The position numbers and the translations under genes were made by a program. From Flagellimonas abyssi (GTDB lineage: Bacteria > Bacteroidota > Bacteroidia > Flavobacteriales > Flavobacteriaceae), in assembly GCF_019457905.1 (NCBI RefSeq), contig NZ_JAHZSV010000001.1, positions 372,001 to 436,000 on the forward strand: DNA of 64,000 nucleotides, written 5' to 3'. Under the pieces are notes generated by a model. That model worked only from the letters and a program-made list of their open reading frames with translations. It searched no databases and had not been told where the DNA came from. Shown in pieces: positions 44,982 to 54,751 of the stretch (position 1 is its first letter; the number at the start of each line of letters is the position of its first letter).

Positions 44982-46262
44982 ATGAACAACAATAAAATAG
45001 CTGTAATAGGATTGGGATATGTAGGCCTTCCCTTGGCACGATTGTTTGCCACAAAATATCCTGTGGTCGGTTTCGATATCAACGAATCCCGAATTAAAGA
45101 ACTACAGACCGGAGTGGACTCCACACTGGAAGTGGAAAACGAGGTATTGCAATCCGTATTGATTGACAAACCATTGGAAACCAACGGGCTCTACTGCAGC
45201 AATAAAATTGATGATATTGCCCATGCCAATATATACGTAATTACCGTCCCTACCCCTGTTGATAAAAACAATAGACCCGATTTGACCCCATTGAAAAAAT
45301 CCAGTGAAACTGTGGGCAAGGTATTGAAAAAGGGAGATATCGTTATTTATGAATCTACTGTTTATCCTGGGGCAACCGAGGAAGAATGTATTCCTGTACT
45401 CGAGAGCATAAGCGGATTAAAGTTCAATGAAGACTTTTATGCAGGATATTCCCCTGAGCGAATCAATCCAGGGGATAAATTACATACGGTTGAAAAAATA
45501 TTAAAGGTAACCTCTGGCTCCACTCCAGAAATCGGAAAAGTTGTGGATGAGCTTTACTCCTCTGTCATAACCGCTGGTACGCATTTAGCACCAACCATAA
45601 AAGTTGCCGAAGCAGCTAAGGTTATTGAGAATTCCCAAAGGGACATCAATATTGCCTTTGTGAACGAGCTTGCCAAAATTTTCAATCTCATGGATATTGA
45701 CACGCATGCTGTTTTGGAGGCAGCTGGGACCAAATGGAACTTTCTGCCCTTTAAACCAGGGTTGGTCGGTGGACATTGTATCGGTGTAGACCCCTATTAC
45801 TTGGCACAGCGTGCCCAGGAGTTCGGTTACCACCCTGAAATTATATTGGCGGGTAGACGCTTGAATGATAGTATGGGAGGTTATGTTGCCTCCGAGATCA
45901 TCAAATTGATGGTAAAAAAAGACCTGCGCATTAAAGGGGCAAAGGTTTTGGTGTTGGGGATTACTTTCAAAGAGAACTGTCCGGATGTACGAAATACGCG
46001 CGCAGTAGATGTGATTAAGCAATTAATGGATTATGGCACCGATGTCACTGTATATGACCCTTGGGCCAACCCTGCCGAGGTGGAACATGAGTATGGTTTA
46101 TCCATCACTAAAAACCTTCCTGATGAAAAGTTTGATGCCGTTGTGCTCACCGTCGCCCATCAAAAGTTTTTGGAAATGGAGTTAAGGCCATTGCTTAAAC
46201 AAGATGGTGTACTTTATGACGTTAAGGGCATTATTAAGGAAGCTGTGGAAGCTAGGTTGTAA
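44982..46262 (+). CDS. UDP-N-acetylhexosamine 6-dehydrogenase (TviB/WbpO type)
   Basis: This 426-residue nucleotide-sugar dehydrogenase has the Rossmann motif GLGYVGLPLAR and the catalytic Cys266 in LVGGHCIGVDPYYLA. The GGHCIGVDPYYL form is that of TviB/WbpA/WbpO enzymes acting on UDP-N-acetylated sugars, in contrast to the GGSCFPKD of the upstream dehydrogenase. It makes a UDP-N-acetylhexosaminuronate, probably from the WbpP-like product. Same operon. Confidence 0.92.
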   Translation: MNNNKIAVIGLGYVGLPLARLFATKYPVVGFDINESRIKELQTGVDSTLEVENEVLQSVLIDKPLETNGLYCSNKIDDIAHANIYVITVPTPVDKNNRPDLTPLKKSSETVGKVLKKGDIVIYESTVYPGATEEECIPVLESISGLKFNEDFYAGYSPERINPGDKLHTVEKILKVTSGSTPEIGKVVDELYSSVITAGTHLAPTIKVAEAAKVIENSQRDINIAFVNELAKIFNLMDIDTHAVLEAAGTKWNFLPFKPGLVGGHCIGVDPYYLAQRAQEFGYHPEIILAGRRLNDSMGGYVASEIIKLMVKKDLRIKGAKVLVLGITFKENCPDVRNTRAVDVIKQLMDYGTDVTVYDPWANPAEVEHEYGLSITKNLPDEKFDAVVLTVAHQKFLEMELRPLLKQDGVLYDVKGIIKEAVEARL

Positions 46263-46293
46263 TAGCTAAGCCCAACTAAATAATTAAAAGCAT

Positions 46294-47808
46294 ATGAGCC
46301 AAATCAAGAAGGGGGCTGCTCTTAACTATACCAGTATAATATTAACCAATATTGTAGGTCTATTGCTAACGCCTTTCATTATACGAAAGCTTGGTGATGC
46401 CGAATTTGGTCTTTACTCTTTAATAGGAGCTTTTGTGGGCTATATTGCCATTCTAGATTTAGGCCTAGGAAATACAGTTGTACGGTTTGTTGCAAAATAT
46501 AGGGCTGAAAAGGACAAAACTGGCGAAGAAAATTTTTTGGCTACTACATTGATTATCTATGCAATTATTTCCTTTTGTGTAGTTGTCATAGGCACGATAT
46601 GTTACTTTAACATTGAATCAATTTTTAAAGACTCTCTTACACTTGATCAGATCAGTAGTGCAAAAAACATGTTTGTCATTTTGGTATTTACCCTAGCTGT
46701 TGGTTTACCCGCTGGAACATTTGAAGCTACATCCTATGGTTACGAACAATTTGTATTTCCTAAAATTACTAAAATAATTCACTATGTTATACGCTCTCTA
46801 TTAGTAGTTGGACTTCTATTTTGGAGCGGAAGGGCTCTTTCTTTAGTAATATTAGATGCTAGCTTGAATCTAGTATTATTTGGGGTTATGATTTATTTTG
46901 TTCTCGCCAAACTGAAAGTAAAAATCAAACTTCATTCATTTAGCAAACAACTACTCAAAAAAATATTTGGGTATTCACTTTGGATTTTTGTCTTCGCAAT
47001 TGTCGGACAATTTCAATGGAGAGTTGGACAATTAGTGCTGGGAGTAATGACCGACCCTACTATCGTGGCGGTCTTTGCTGTTGGAGTAATGCTGGGCACC
47101 TATTATGGTGCATTTTCCACTGCGATTTCAGGGGTTTTTCTTCCTAGAGCAACACAAATGACAGTGACCAATGCGAACCCAAAGGAACTAACTGACATGA
47201 TGATAAAAATTGGACGTCTATCATTTATAGTCTTAATGTTTATCTTAACCGCATTTATCCTCTTTGGAAAACAGTTCATATTTCTTTGGGTAGGTGAATC
47301 ATATCAGGATTCATGGGTAATTGCTCTTATAATCATGTTTGCATATACCCTGCCTTTAGTTCAAGCCTTTGGAAATTCCATTTTGGAGGCTCAAAATAAA
47401 TTATCATTTAAAGCTATCATCTATCTTATTTTTTTAATCCTAGGAACCATTTTTGGCGGTTATCTAGCAAAAGATTATGGAGCTATAGGAATGATAGCGG
47501 GAACCGTATCCGGATGGCTTATTGTTCAAAATGTTATGAATTTTTATTACTATAAAGTAATTCAATTAGAAATTCCTCGTTTTTTTAAAGAATTACTAAA
47601 CAAAACTTTTTTGGCAATACTAATAATTTTAGTCTTTGGATATTTTATAAGATTTATTCCTGGAAAAAATTGGTTCAATTTTGTTTTGAAAGGAATCAGC
47701 TATTCTATTGTATACGTCTTGGTAATGTACAGAATAGGGTTGATAGAATTTGAAAAACAATTATTCAAAAGCACTTTTTCCAGCATAAGAACCAAATTTG
47801 GGATATAA
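46294..47808 (+). CDS. Oligosaccharide flippase (Wzx type)
   Basis: This 504-residue polytopic membrane protein has about 12 to 14 helices and the polysaccharide-transporter fold of the MOP superfamily. It begins MSQIKKGAALNYTSIILTN, a common opening for Wzx. It would move the lipid-linked repeat unit across the inner membrane. It marks the point where the locus becomes visibly more AT-rich. It starts 31 bases after the dehydrogenase gene. Confidence 0.9.
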   Translation: MSQIKKGAALNYTSIILTNIVGLLLTPFIIRKLGDAEFGLYSLIGAFVGYIAILDLGLGNTVVRFVAKYRAEKDKTGEENFLATTLIIYAIISFCVVVIGTICYFNIESIFKDSLTLDQISSAKNMFVILVFTLAVGLPAGTFEATSYGYEQFVFPKITKIIHYVIRSLLVVGLLFWSGRALSLVILDASLNLVLFGVMIYFVLAKLKVKIKLHSFSKQLLKKIFGYSLWIFVFAIVGQFQWRVGQLVLGVMTDPTIVAVFAVGVMLGTYYGAFSTAISGVFLPRATQMTVTNANPKELTDMMIKIGRLSFIVLMFILTAFILFGKQFIFLWVGESYQDSWVIALIIMFAYTLPLVQAFGNSILEAQNKLSFKAIIYLIFLILGTIFGGYLAKDYGAIGMIAGTVSGWLIVQNVMNFYYYKVIQLEIPRFFKELLNKTFLAILIILVFGYFIRFIPGKNWFNFVLKGISYSIVYVLVMYRIGLIEFEKQLFKSTFSSIRTKFGI

Positions 47809-47811
47809 AGT

Positions 47812-49086
47812 ATGATTACTCTAGATAACATTTTAATTGCTGATAATGGTACCCGTATAGACTATGTGTTTACCGCAAGTCCAGATATCAATAAGTTTAT
47901 AAATCAAAAAGATAATCTCTTTATAGAGTATCTGGAAAACATATCACATGTTCCCAAAAGCATTCTGGCGATTCCATTTATTAGCAATTGGCTTCCAATA
48001 GCATGGTTTGCAGGTTTTGATATTGTAGTCGACGAAATAGACAGTGAGTTTTACACTTCCATGAAGAACCTAAAAGATAAATTTGCAAAACAGTTCCCCG
48101 ATTATAACCTAAAAGGAAGTTTAAAGGCGAAAACTCTTGTTGAGAATAAATGCATTGGTAAAAAAACAGCAATGTTATTCAGTGGAGGAGTTGATGCTTA
48201 CGCTACCTATATACGCATAAAGCACAAAGAACCCGAGCTTGTCACAATATTAGGTGCCGATATAGAAATTGAAGATACGGAGCAGTGGAGTCGTTTCAAA
48301 AGCTTTCTTGAAAATGAAGAACTATTGGCCACGAATCAAAAACAATATATCACTACCAATGTAAGAAACTTTTATACCTATCAGGTCGAATTACTACTCA
48401 AAGACATTGGTTGGTGGGGAAAGGTACAGCACGGGCTCTCTCTAATAGGTTCTATAGCCCCTCTTGGCTTTATTAGAGGCTATGAAAACATCTATATCGC
48501 TTCATCCTACACCAAAGAAATCCAAATTGCATGGGGGTCAACACCTAAAACAGATGAGACAATCAGATGGTGTGGCACAAAGGTATTCCATGACGGATAT
48601 GAACTTAAAAGACAAGATAAGGTAGATTTAATAGCTGATTTTGCCAAGACCAATAAAGTTCCTTTCAGATTAAGAGTCTGTTATTCAGAGTTACGTACAG
48701 ATTTTAATTGTAGTAATTGTGAAAAATGTTTTAGAACTATCTTAGGTATTCTATTAAACGATGAGGATCCCAACGATTATGGGTTTGTTGTGGATGAAAG
48801 TGTCTATGATAAAATTTTTTCCACAATAAACCATGGTGGAGCTAGTAAAGGCATGCAATATTTCTGGCTCGAACTAAAAGATAAAGCCGATAAAGCCAAT
48901 TCGTTTTTTGTCTTTAAGGATAAAGAATTGGAAGAGGCCAAACTTGAGAAAATCAAAACTGGAGAGCTTAATGCCATCATTGAATCAAAGTTGAAAAATA
49001 AAACCGGTATTCTAGCCAAAGGACAGTTTATTATACGTAATAGATTTCCTTGGTTAAGAAAAATATATAGAAAGATTAAATACTAG
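47812..49086 (+). CDS. QueC-like PP-loop ATPase of unknown function in the polysaccharide locus
   Basis: This 424-residue protein has the PP-loop motif MLFSGGVDAY (SGGVD at 124-128), the signature of N-type ATP pyrophosphatases that activate a carbonyl as its adenylate. It also has a probable zinc site, C290 followed by C300, C303 and C306 (CxxCxxC), arranged like that of the 7-deazaguanine synthase QueC. The family has no named function that I recognise. It starts 3 bases after the flippase gene and precedes the pyruvyltransferase. I infer a sugar-modifying amide or amidine-forming enzyme, and queuosine synthesis itself looks unlikely in this place. Confidence 0.75.
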   Translation: MITLDNILIADNGTRIDYVFTASPDINKFINQKDNLFIEYLENISHVPKSILAIPFISNWLPIAWFAGFDIVVDEIDSEFYTSMKNLKDKFAKQFPDYNLKGSLKAKTLVENKCIGKKTAMLFSGGVDAYATYIRIKHKEPELVTILGADIEIEDTEQWSRFKSFLENEELLATNQKQYITTNVRNFYTYQVELLLKDIGWWGKVQHGLSLIGSIAPLGFIRGYENIYIASSYTKEIQIAWGSTPKTDETIRWCGTKVFHDGYELKRQDKVDLIADFAKTNKVPFRLRVCYSELRTDFNCSNCEKCFRTILGILLNDEDPNDYGFVVDESVYDKIFSTINHGGASKGMQYFWLELKDKADKANSFFVFKDKELEEAKLEKIKTGELNAIIESKLKNKTGILAKGQFIIRNRFPWLRKIYRKIKY

Positions 49087-49137
49087 AATAAAATACTATT
49101 CACCTCAACACTTTTACTCAACCACAAAAAAATTCAA

Positions 49138-50106
49138 ATGAAATACGGATTATTAACATACGATGAAAACCGAAAGTTTTTCAATGTCGGCGATAACATC
49201 CAAAGTCTTGCTGCAAAGCAATTTTTACCTCAAGTAGATGTTTATTTGAATCGCGAACGATTAGGTGATTATACAGGAGAAAGAGTAAAGTTGATAATGA
49301 ATGGGTGGTTCACACATAATATTCATAATTGGGTACCATCAGAGGATATCGACCCTGTTTTTGTGTCCTTCCATATGAACAACACTGCAGCTCCTTTCAT
49401 GTTAAGTGAAAAAGGGATATCGTACTTAAAACAACACCAACCTATTGGATGTAGAGATCAATTCACGGCAGATACTCTTAACGAAAAAGGAATAGAAGCC
49501 TACTTTACAGGTTGTCTTACATTAACATTGGATTCGTACAAAGTTGATGACTCTGAGCGTGGAGACAAAGTATATATTGTAGACCCACTTTATAACTATC
49601 CTAGGCCTGAAAAAGTGTTTTACAACCCCAAACTTACGGTTAAGAACATTCTTAATGGGAAAGCATTTCAACTCGGAAAAAAGAACAAGCATCTTAAGAA
49701 TTTCATTAGTGAGGAATTATTAAAAAAGGCCGAATTTATTAATCAAGAGCCCCCTTCTAATACATATTCAGATGAGCAAAAATTTCAAATGGCCGAGGAT
49801 TTATTGAACAAGTATGCGCGAGCTAAAATGGTAATTACTTCGAGGATTCATTGTGCTCTACCTTGTTTGGCTTTGGGCACTCCAGTCATATTTGTGAATG
49901 GTTTTGACAGCTTTGTGGATTCTTGTAGGTTCGATGGTATTCTTGAACTCTTTAACCGAATAGATATTAATAGTCAGACCGGGGATTTTACTTCCAACTT
50001 TGGACTTAACGGAAAGATTGACGCTAATACCAACATAAAAAATCTTGAAAAGCATCATGCCCTCGCCAATGCTTTGAAAAAGACTGTAAAAGAAGCATTA
50101 TCCTAA
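49138..50106 (+). CDS. Polysaccharide pyruvyltransferase
   Basis: This 322-residue protein has the PF04230 pattern, including NVGDNIQSLAAKQFL near the start, IGCRDQFTADTL near residue 103 and the later ITSRIHCALPCLALGTPVIF. Members attach pyruvate from phosphoenolpyruvate as a ketal onto sugar units, adding a negative charge. The neighbouring glycosyltransferases would supply the acceptor. Confidence 0.88.
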   Translation: MKYGLLTYDENRKFFNVGDNIQSLAAKQFLPQVDVYLNRERLGDYTGERVKLIMNGWFTHNIHNWVPSEDIDPVFVSFHMNNTAAPFMLSEKGISYLKQHQPIGCRDQFTADTLNEKGIEAYFTGCLTLTLDSYKVDDSERGDKVYIVDPLYNYPRPEKVFYNPKLTVKNILNGKAFQLGKKNKHLKNFISEELLKKAEFINQEPPSNTYSDEQKFQMAEDLLNKYARAKMVITSRIHCALPCLALGTPVIFVNGFDSFVDSCRFDGILELFNRIDINSQTGDFTSNFGLNGKIDANTNIKNLEKHHALANALKKTVKEALS

Positions 50107-50122
50107 CGGTCCAAATAAGACT

Positions 50123-51223
50123 ATGAAACTTCTTTACATCACAAATCAAATTAGCGGTCCGGGCGGATTGGAAAGGGTTCTGTCCATAAAAGCAAGTTAT
50201 TTTGCCGATGAACTTGGACATGATGTACACATTTTGACTTTAAATGACACAACAGACTCCCTTTTCTTCGATTTTAGTTCTTCAATCCAAACACATAATA
50301 TTGAGCTAAAAAACTCCCCTATCCATTATATTAAGGGGTATTTAAAAGGTATCAAGAATACCATCTCCAATGTTGACCCCGATATTATTTTGGTTTGCGA
50401 TGATGGGTTAAAGGGCATGCTTCTTCCCCTTTTTATAGGAAGATCAAGGCCAATGATTTATGAAAGGCATGTTAGCAAAGAAGTGGCTAAAGGAATCGGT
50501 CCCAACAATCTTTTTAATAGATTAAAAACACGATTGATTTATTTACTGATGAGATTAGGGGGGCAAAAGTTTGATGCATTTGTTGTTCTAACTCAACAAA
50601 ACCTAAAGGAATGGAATTTCCCGAACAACATTGTAATTCCCAATCCACTTCCATTTTGCAAAGGGAAGGTTTCAACTTTAAATAACAAAATTGTAATTGC
50701 TGTTGGTAAACAATCTTTCCAAAAAGGCTATGATCGGTTAATCAAAAGCTGGAAAGATGTAGAAAAGAAATTTCCGGAATGGAAATTACATATTTATGGT
50801 AGTGAAGATCCATCAAAAAAAATCGAAAAAGATATTGAGAAATTAAATCTCTCAGATTCAATTAAATTATTTAAACCAGTAAAAAACATCAAGGAAAAGT
50901 TTATTGAGTCTTCTGTTCATGTTCTCTCTTCTAGGTACGAAGGTTTTGGCATGGTCATTATTGAAGCTATGGCTTGTGGGGTGCCATCAGTTTCCTTTGA
51001 TTGTCCTTATGGGCCTTCTGACATCATCGAAGATGGTAAAAACGGATTCTTGATCCCCAATGGCGATATTAAAGCCCTTGGAAAATCCCTTATATACATA
51101 ATAGAAAATTCAGAAAAGAGAAAAAAAATGGGAGCGTACGCATTTAAGAGCGTTGACAAGTTTCAAATGTCCGTTATCGGTGAAAAATGGAATGATTTAT
51201 TTGAGCAACTACAAAAAAATTAG
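50123..51223 (+). CDS. Glycosyltransferase family 4 (GT-B fold)
   Basis: This 366-residue retaining glycosyltransferase begins with the N-terminal GPGGLERV motif and has the donor-site pattern YEGFGMVIIEAMACGVP (E-x7-E) near residue 275. The first 170 residues bind the acceptor. It starts 16 bases after the pyruvyltransferase. Sugar specificity cannot be read. Confidence 0.9.
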   Translation: MKLLYITNQISGPGGLERVLSIKASYFADELGHDVHILTLNDTTDSLFFDFSSSIQTHNIELKNSPIHYIKGYLKGIKNTISNVDPDIILVCDDGLKGMLLPLFIGRSRPMIYERHVSKEVAKGIGPNNLFNRLKTRLIYLLMRLGGQKFDAFVVLTQQNLKEWNFPNNIVIPNPLPFCKGKVSTLNNKIVIAVGKQSFQKGYDRLIKSWKDVEKKFPEWKLHIYGSEDPSKKIEKDIEKLNLSDSIKLFKPVKNIKEKFIESSVHVLSSRYEGFGMVIIEAMACGVPSVSFDCPYGPSDIIEDGKNGFLIPNGDIKALGKSLIYIIENSEKRKKMGAYAFKSVDKFQMSVIGEKWNDLFEQLQKN

Positions 51224-51237
51224 CTAAGCCTTTAAGA

Positions 51238-52665
51238 ATGATTTTTAATTCAGTAGTATTTTTAATTTTCTTGCCTGCTGCCTTCGGTCTCTATTGGTTG
51301 ATATCCAAAAGGTCTCTAAAGTTCCAGAATATATATCTTTTGGCCATCAGCTACTTTTTTTATGGTTGCTGGGATTGGCGTTTTCTTTTTCTTATATCAT
51401 TTAGTTCACTAATTGATTATCAAATAGGTAAGAGTATTCCGAAAGCAAAAAGTAAAAAGTCCAAAAAAATACTTGTGGGCATTAGTTTGCTCATGAATTT
51501 AGGGTTATTAGGCTTTTTCAAATACTTTAATTTTTTTATAGAATCGTTTACTGATCTTTTCAACCTAGTTGGATTTAAAGCAGATTATGTAACTCTTCAT
51601 ATTATCCTTCCTGTAGGTATTAGCTTTTATACCTTCCAAACTCTTAGCTATACTATTGATGTTTACAGGGAGAAAATTGAACCCTCGAAATCTTGGATTC
51701 AATTTTTTGCTTATGTAAGCTTTTTTCCCCAACTAGTAGCTGGCCCTATTGAAAGAGCAACAAACCTATTGCCTCAATTTCAGAAGAAACGTACATTCTC
51801 TTATGATAAAGCAGCGGATGGAATGCGTCAGATGTTGTGGGGATTTTTTAAAAAGGTTGTTGTAGCGGATAATTGTGCTGTTTTTGTAGATGCTGCATTC
51901 GACAATCCTGGAGCAAGTTCATCTGGCGAATTATTTATAGGCATGCTATTTTTTGCTTTTCAGCTCTATGGCGATTTTGCAGGATATTCTGATATTGCCA
52001 TTGGCAGTGCCCGTTTGTTCGGGTTTGATCTTAAACAGAATTTTGCATACCCTTATTTTGCACGCGACATCGCAGAATTTTACAGAAGATGGCACATGTC
52101 TTTGACTAACTGGTTCAAAGATTATCTGTATTTTCCATTGGGAGGTAGCAGAGTCAGCTTAAACAAAAACATTCGAAATGTTTTTATTATTTACCTCGTC
52201 AGTGGCTTTTGGCATGGCGCTAATTGGACATTTATTTTTTGGGGGTTTTTAAATGCGTTGTATTACGTGCCTCTAATGCTTTTTAAGAGAAATCGTAAAA
52301 ACTTAGAAATTGTCGCTGCAAACAGCTATCTACCCAGTTTGAGGGAGGGCTATGCAATTCTTGAAACTTTTATTGTGACCTGTTTTATACGTGTGTTCTT
52401 TAGGGCGAACACTATTGAAGATGCTTTCCTTTATATCAAGAGAATTTTTATGTTTGAAGGAAATTCCTTTGATAATTTAGATAAAGTTTCCGTTTTTGTG
52501 ATTGTTTTCATGTTAATGGTTGAGTGGCTTAATCGAAGAAAAGAACATGGTCTTTCTATTGCTAATCAACCACTAGCATTACGATGGGGCACGTATTTCT
52601 TAATTTTCGGATTCATCCTCTTCTTTGGCAAAGCATCGGACGCATTCATTTATTTCCAATTCTAA
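51238..52665 (+). CDS. MBOAT-family O-acyltransferase (AlgI-like), copy 1
   Basis: This 475-residue polytopic protein begins MIFNSVVFLIFLPAAF and has the active-site histidine H326 in GFWHGANWTF. The QLYGDFAGYSDIA and RRWHMSLTNWFKDYLYFPLGG segments are typical. AlgI-type enzymes pass acyl (usually acetyl) groups to the periplasmic side for polysaccharide O-acylation. It is followed 6 bases later by an SGNH-type partner, as AlgI is by AlgJ/X. Confidence 0.92.
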   Translation: MIFNSVVFLIFLPAAFGLYWLISKRSLKFQNIYLLAISYFFYGCWDWRFLFLISFSSLIDYQIGKSIPKAKSKKSKKILVGISLLMNLGLLGFFKYFNFFIESFTDLFNLVGFKADYVTLHIILPVGISFYTFQTLSYTIDVYREKIEPSKSWIQFFAYVSFFPQLVAGPIERATNLLPQFQKKRTFSYDKAADGMRQMLWGFFKKVVVADNCAVFVDAAFDNPGASSSGELFIGMLFFAFQLYGDFAGYSDIAIGSARLFGFDLKQNFAYPYFARDIAEFYRRWHMSLTNWFKDYLYFPLGGSRVSLNKNIRNVFIIYLVSGFWHGANWTFIFWGFLNALYYVPLMLFKRNRKNLEIVAANSYLPSLREGYAILETFIVTCFIRVFFRANTIEDAFLYIKRIFMFEGNSFDNLDKVSVFVIVFMLMVEWLNRRKEHGLSIANQPLALRWGTYFLIFGFILFFGKASDAFIYFQF

Positions 52666-52671
52666 CCCATT

Positions 52672-53622
52672 ATGAAGAAATACTTATTTAAGACACTCAT
52701 ATTTCTATTAGCCTGCTTTGCAGTGATTACATTTGTTTTACTAAAATATGGGGGCTATGTGGATTATTTCTACGTTAAGTTTACTACTCCCAAGGCAAAA
52801 TCAATGATTATTGGAGATTCTAGGAGTATGCAAGGAATACAACCAAGTGTTGTAAACGAGGCCCTATCAAGTAAGGACTATTCCTTGCCAGTTTTCAATT
52901 ATAGTTTCACGATTGCCCAAGCTTCAATGGGGCCCCTCTATAATGAAAGTATATTAAAAAAACTAGATACAACATCATCCTCTAATGGTTTATTCATTAT
53001 TTCAGTTACCCCTTGGATGTTTGGTTCCGATAAAAACAATGACAACGCCAAAGGAGAATTTAGAGAGGAAAATAGTCCTCCACATAACATGCACTATGTA
53101 GATGTGAACCCAAACTATGAATATCTTTTAAAAAACCTCCAGTACTTTCATTTTAGAACTATTTTTAGACAATCCGCCGAAATGCACAAAGATGGCTGGT
53201 TAGAAGAAAAAAACTTACCTCAAAGTGAAGCGATTTTCAAAGCTTGGAAAGAGGGACAATCCAAAATATTTGACAATATGATGGAAGAATATGTGGTTTC
53301 GGACATACGTTTAGAAAGCTTTCACAAACTAGTCATCAGACTTCAAGAGCATGGTGAAGTCATCTTAGTTAGAATGCCTATTGATTCAGACTTTATAGAA
53401 AAGGAGCATTTATTTTATCCAAGTTTTGACAGTGATATGGAAAGGGCTGCACAAAAATTTAACATTCCTTATTTCAATTTCAACAAACAATTCTTTGCAA
53501 CCAAATTCAAAACCTACGATGGGCATCACTTGGATAAAATAGGCGGACAAAATTTCACAAAAACCCTGTGTGATTCTATAATATCTATTAAAAACTCTAT
53601 TAATATCCCTGCCACAAGATAG
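52672..53622 (+). CDS. SGNH/AlgJ-like partner of MBOAT, copy 1
   Basis: This 316-residue protein has one N-terminal membrane helix (about 8-27) and a periplasmic SGNH-type domain. The nucleophile block is IIGDSRSMQG (S50), and the Asp-His block is DGHHL at about 283-287. Such proteins finish the O-acyl transfer started by the MBOAT. Length and organisation fit. Exact chemistry (acetyl or other) unknown. Confidence 0.82.
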   Translation: MKKYLFKTLIFLLACFAVITFVLLKYGGYVDYFYVKFTTPKAKSMIIGDSRSMQGIQPSVVNEALSSKDYSLPVFNYSFTIAQASMGPLYNESILKKLDTTSSSNGLFIISVTPWMFGSDKNNDNAKGEFREENSPPHNMHYVDVNPNYEYLLKNLQYFHFRTIFRQSAEMHKDGWLEEKNLPQSEAIFKAWKEGQSKIFDNMMEEYVVSDIRLESFHKLVIRLQEHGEVILVRMPIDSDFIEKEHLFYPSFDSDMERAAQKFNIPYFNFNKQFFATKFKTYDGHHLDKIGGQNFTKTLCDSIISIKNSINIPATR

Positions 53623-53626
53623 TTAG

Positions 53627-54751
53627 ATGGAAAAACAAAAGTTAAATATTGTAATTCTAACAGACCAACTTCATAAAATTGGTGGGATTAATAGCTTAAT
53701 CAACATAAAAGCGAATTATTGGTCCACCGTTAAAAAGCATAAAGTTGACATAGTCACTACAGAACAAGAAGGCAAAGCGACCTTCTACCCATTTTCCGAA
53801 CAAATAAGTTTGTATGATTTAGGTATTCTGTACGATAGAAATAGCAGCTACTTTGGCAAAAACAATATTGTAAAAGTTTTCAAAAACTATAGAAAGCTAA
53901 AGAAGTTGTTGAAAAATTTAAATCCCGATTTAGTTATCATAGCCAATCATATTCCTGTAACCTTCTTTTTTCCGTTTTTGAACTCAAAAGCTAAGTTTCT
54001 AAAGGAGTATCACTTTACTCAATTTTACAGGTCAAAGGTAAAACCCACTCCCCTAATCCGATTTGAAAAGTTAGTTGAAAACAAATTGGATTTTAAAGTC
54101 GTGCTTAACGAAGAAGAAAAAGGTTTCTATAATTCTGGGCGTATTGTACATATTCCCAACCCAATACCACATAGTTTTATAGAGAAACCAAGCTTTAGCA
54201 TTGAAACCAGAGAAAAAACCGCCATTGCCGCAGGACGCTTTTCACCTGTAAAACGATTTGATTTACTTTTAGAAATATGGAACGAATTTAAAAAATCAGA
54301 TAATGAATGGAATCTGGAAATTTATGGAGATGGAACTGATATAGACGTAGCTGAGTTAAATAGTTTGATAACCAAATACCATTTAAAAGATTCAGTACGT
54401 CTTATAAAGCCAGTTGACAATTTGATGGAAATCATGCAAAAAAAAGGACTTTACTTAATGACTTCTATCCAAGAATGTTTCCCTATGGTTCTTCTAGAAT
54501 CACAATCTTCAGGATTACCTATTATTGCTTTTGATTGCCCAACCGGACCAAGGAATATCATTGAAAAAGATAAAACAGGTTGTCTTATTGAGATGGACAA
54601 TAAAGTTATGTTCATAAATAAATTGCTGGAGTTAACACATGAAGATAAAAAACGAGAAGAACTTGCGAGAAACGGATTCGAATCCGTACAAAAATATCTT
54701 TTAGACCCGGTGATGAAACAGTGGGATCAAAAAATTTTAAATCATTTGTAA
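53627..54751 (+). CDS. Glycosyltransferase family 4, second
   Basis: This 374-residue GT-B enzyme has the motif IGGINSLINIKANYW near the start and the E-x7-E pattern in QECFPMVLLESQSSGLP. It follows the SGNH gene by 4 bases and overlaps the acetyltransferase start by one base (TAATG). Specificity unknown. Confidence 0.88.
   Translation: MEKQKLNIVILTDQLHKIGGINSLINIKANYWSTVKKHKVDIVTTEQEGKATFYPFSEQISLYDLGILYDRNSSYFGKNNIVKVFKNYRKLKKLLKNLNPDLVIIANHIPVTFFFPFLNSKAKFLKEYHFTQFYRSKVKPTPLIRFEKLVENKLDFKVVLNEEEKGFYNSGRIVHIPNPIPHSFIEKPSFSIETREKTAIAAGRFSPVKRFDLLLEIWNEFKKSDNEWNLEIYGDGTDIDVAELNSLITKYHLKDSVRLIKPVDNLMEIMQKKGLYLMTSIQECFPMVLLESQSSGLPIIAFDCPTGPRNIIEKDKTGCLIEMDNKVMFINKLLELTHEDKKREELARNGFESVQKYLLDPVMKQWDQKILNHL

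Noticed and set aside
47812..49086. A Qat-type anti-phage defence system, because of the QueC-like protein
   Set aside because: QatA, QatB and QatD partners are not present and all neighbours are polysaccharide genes.
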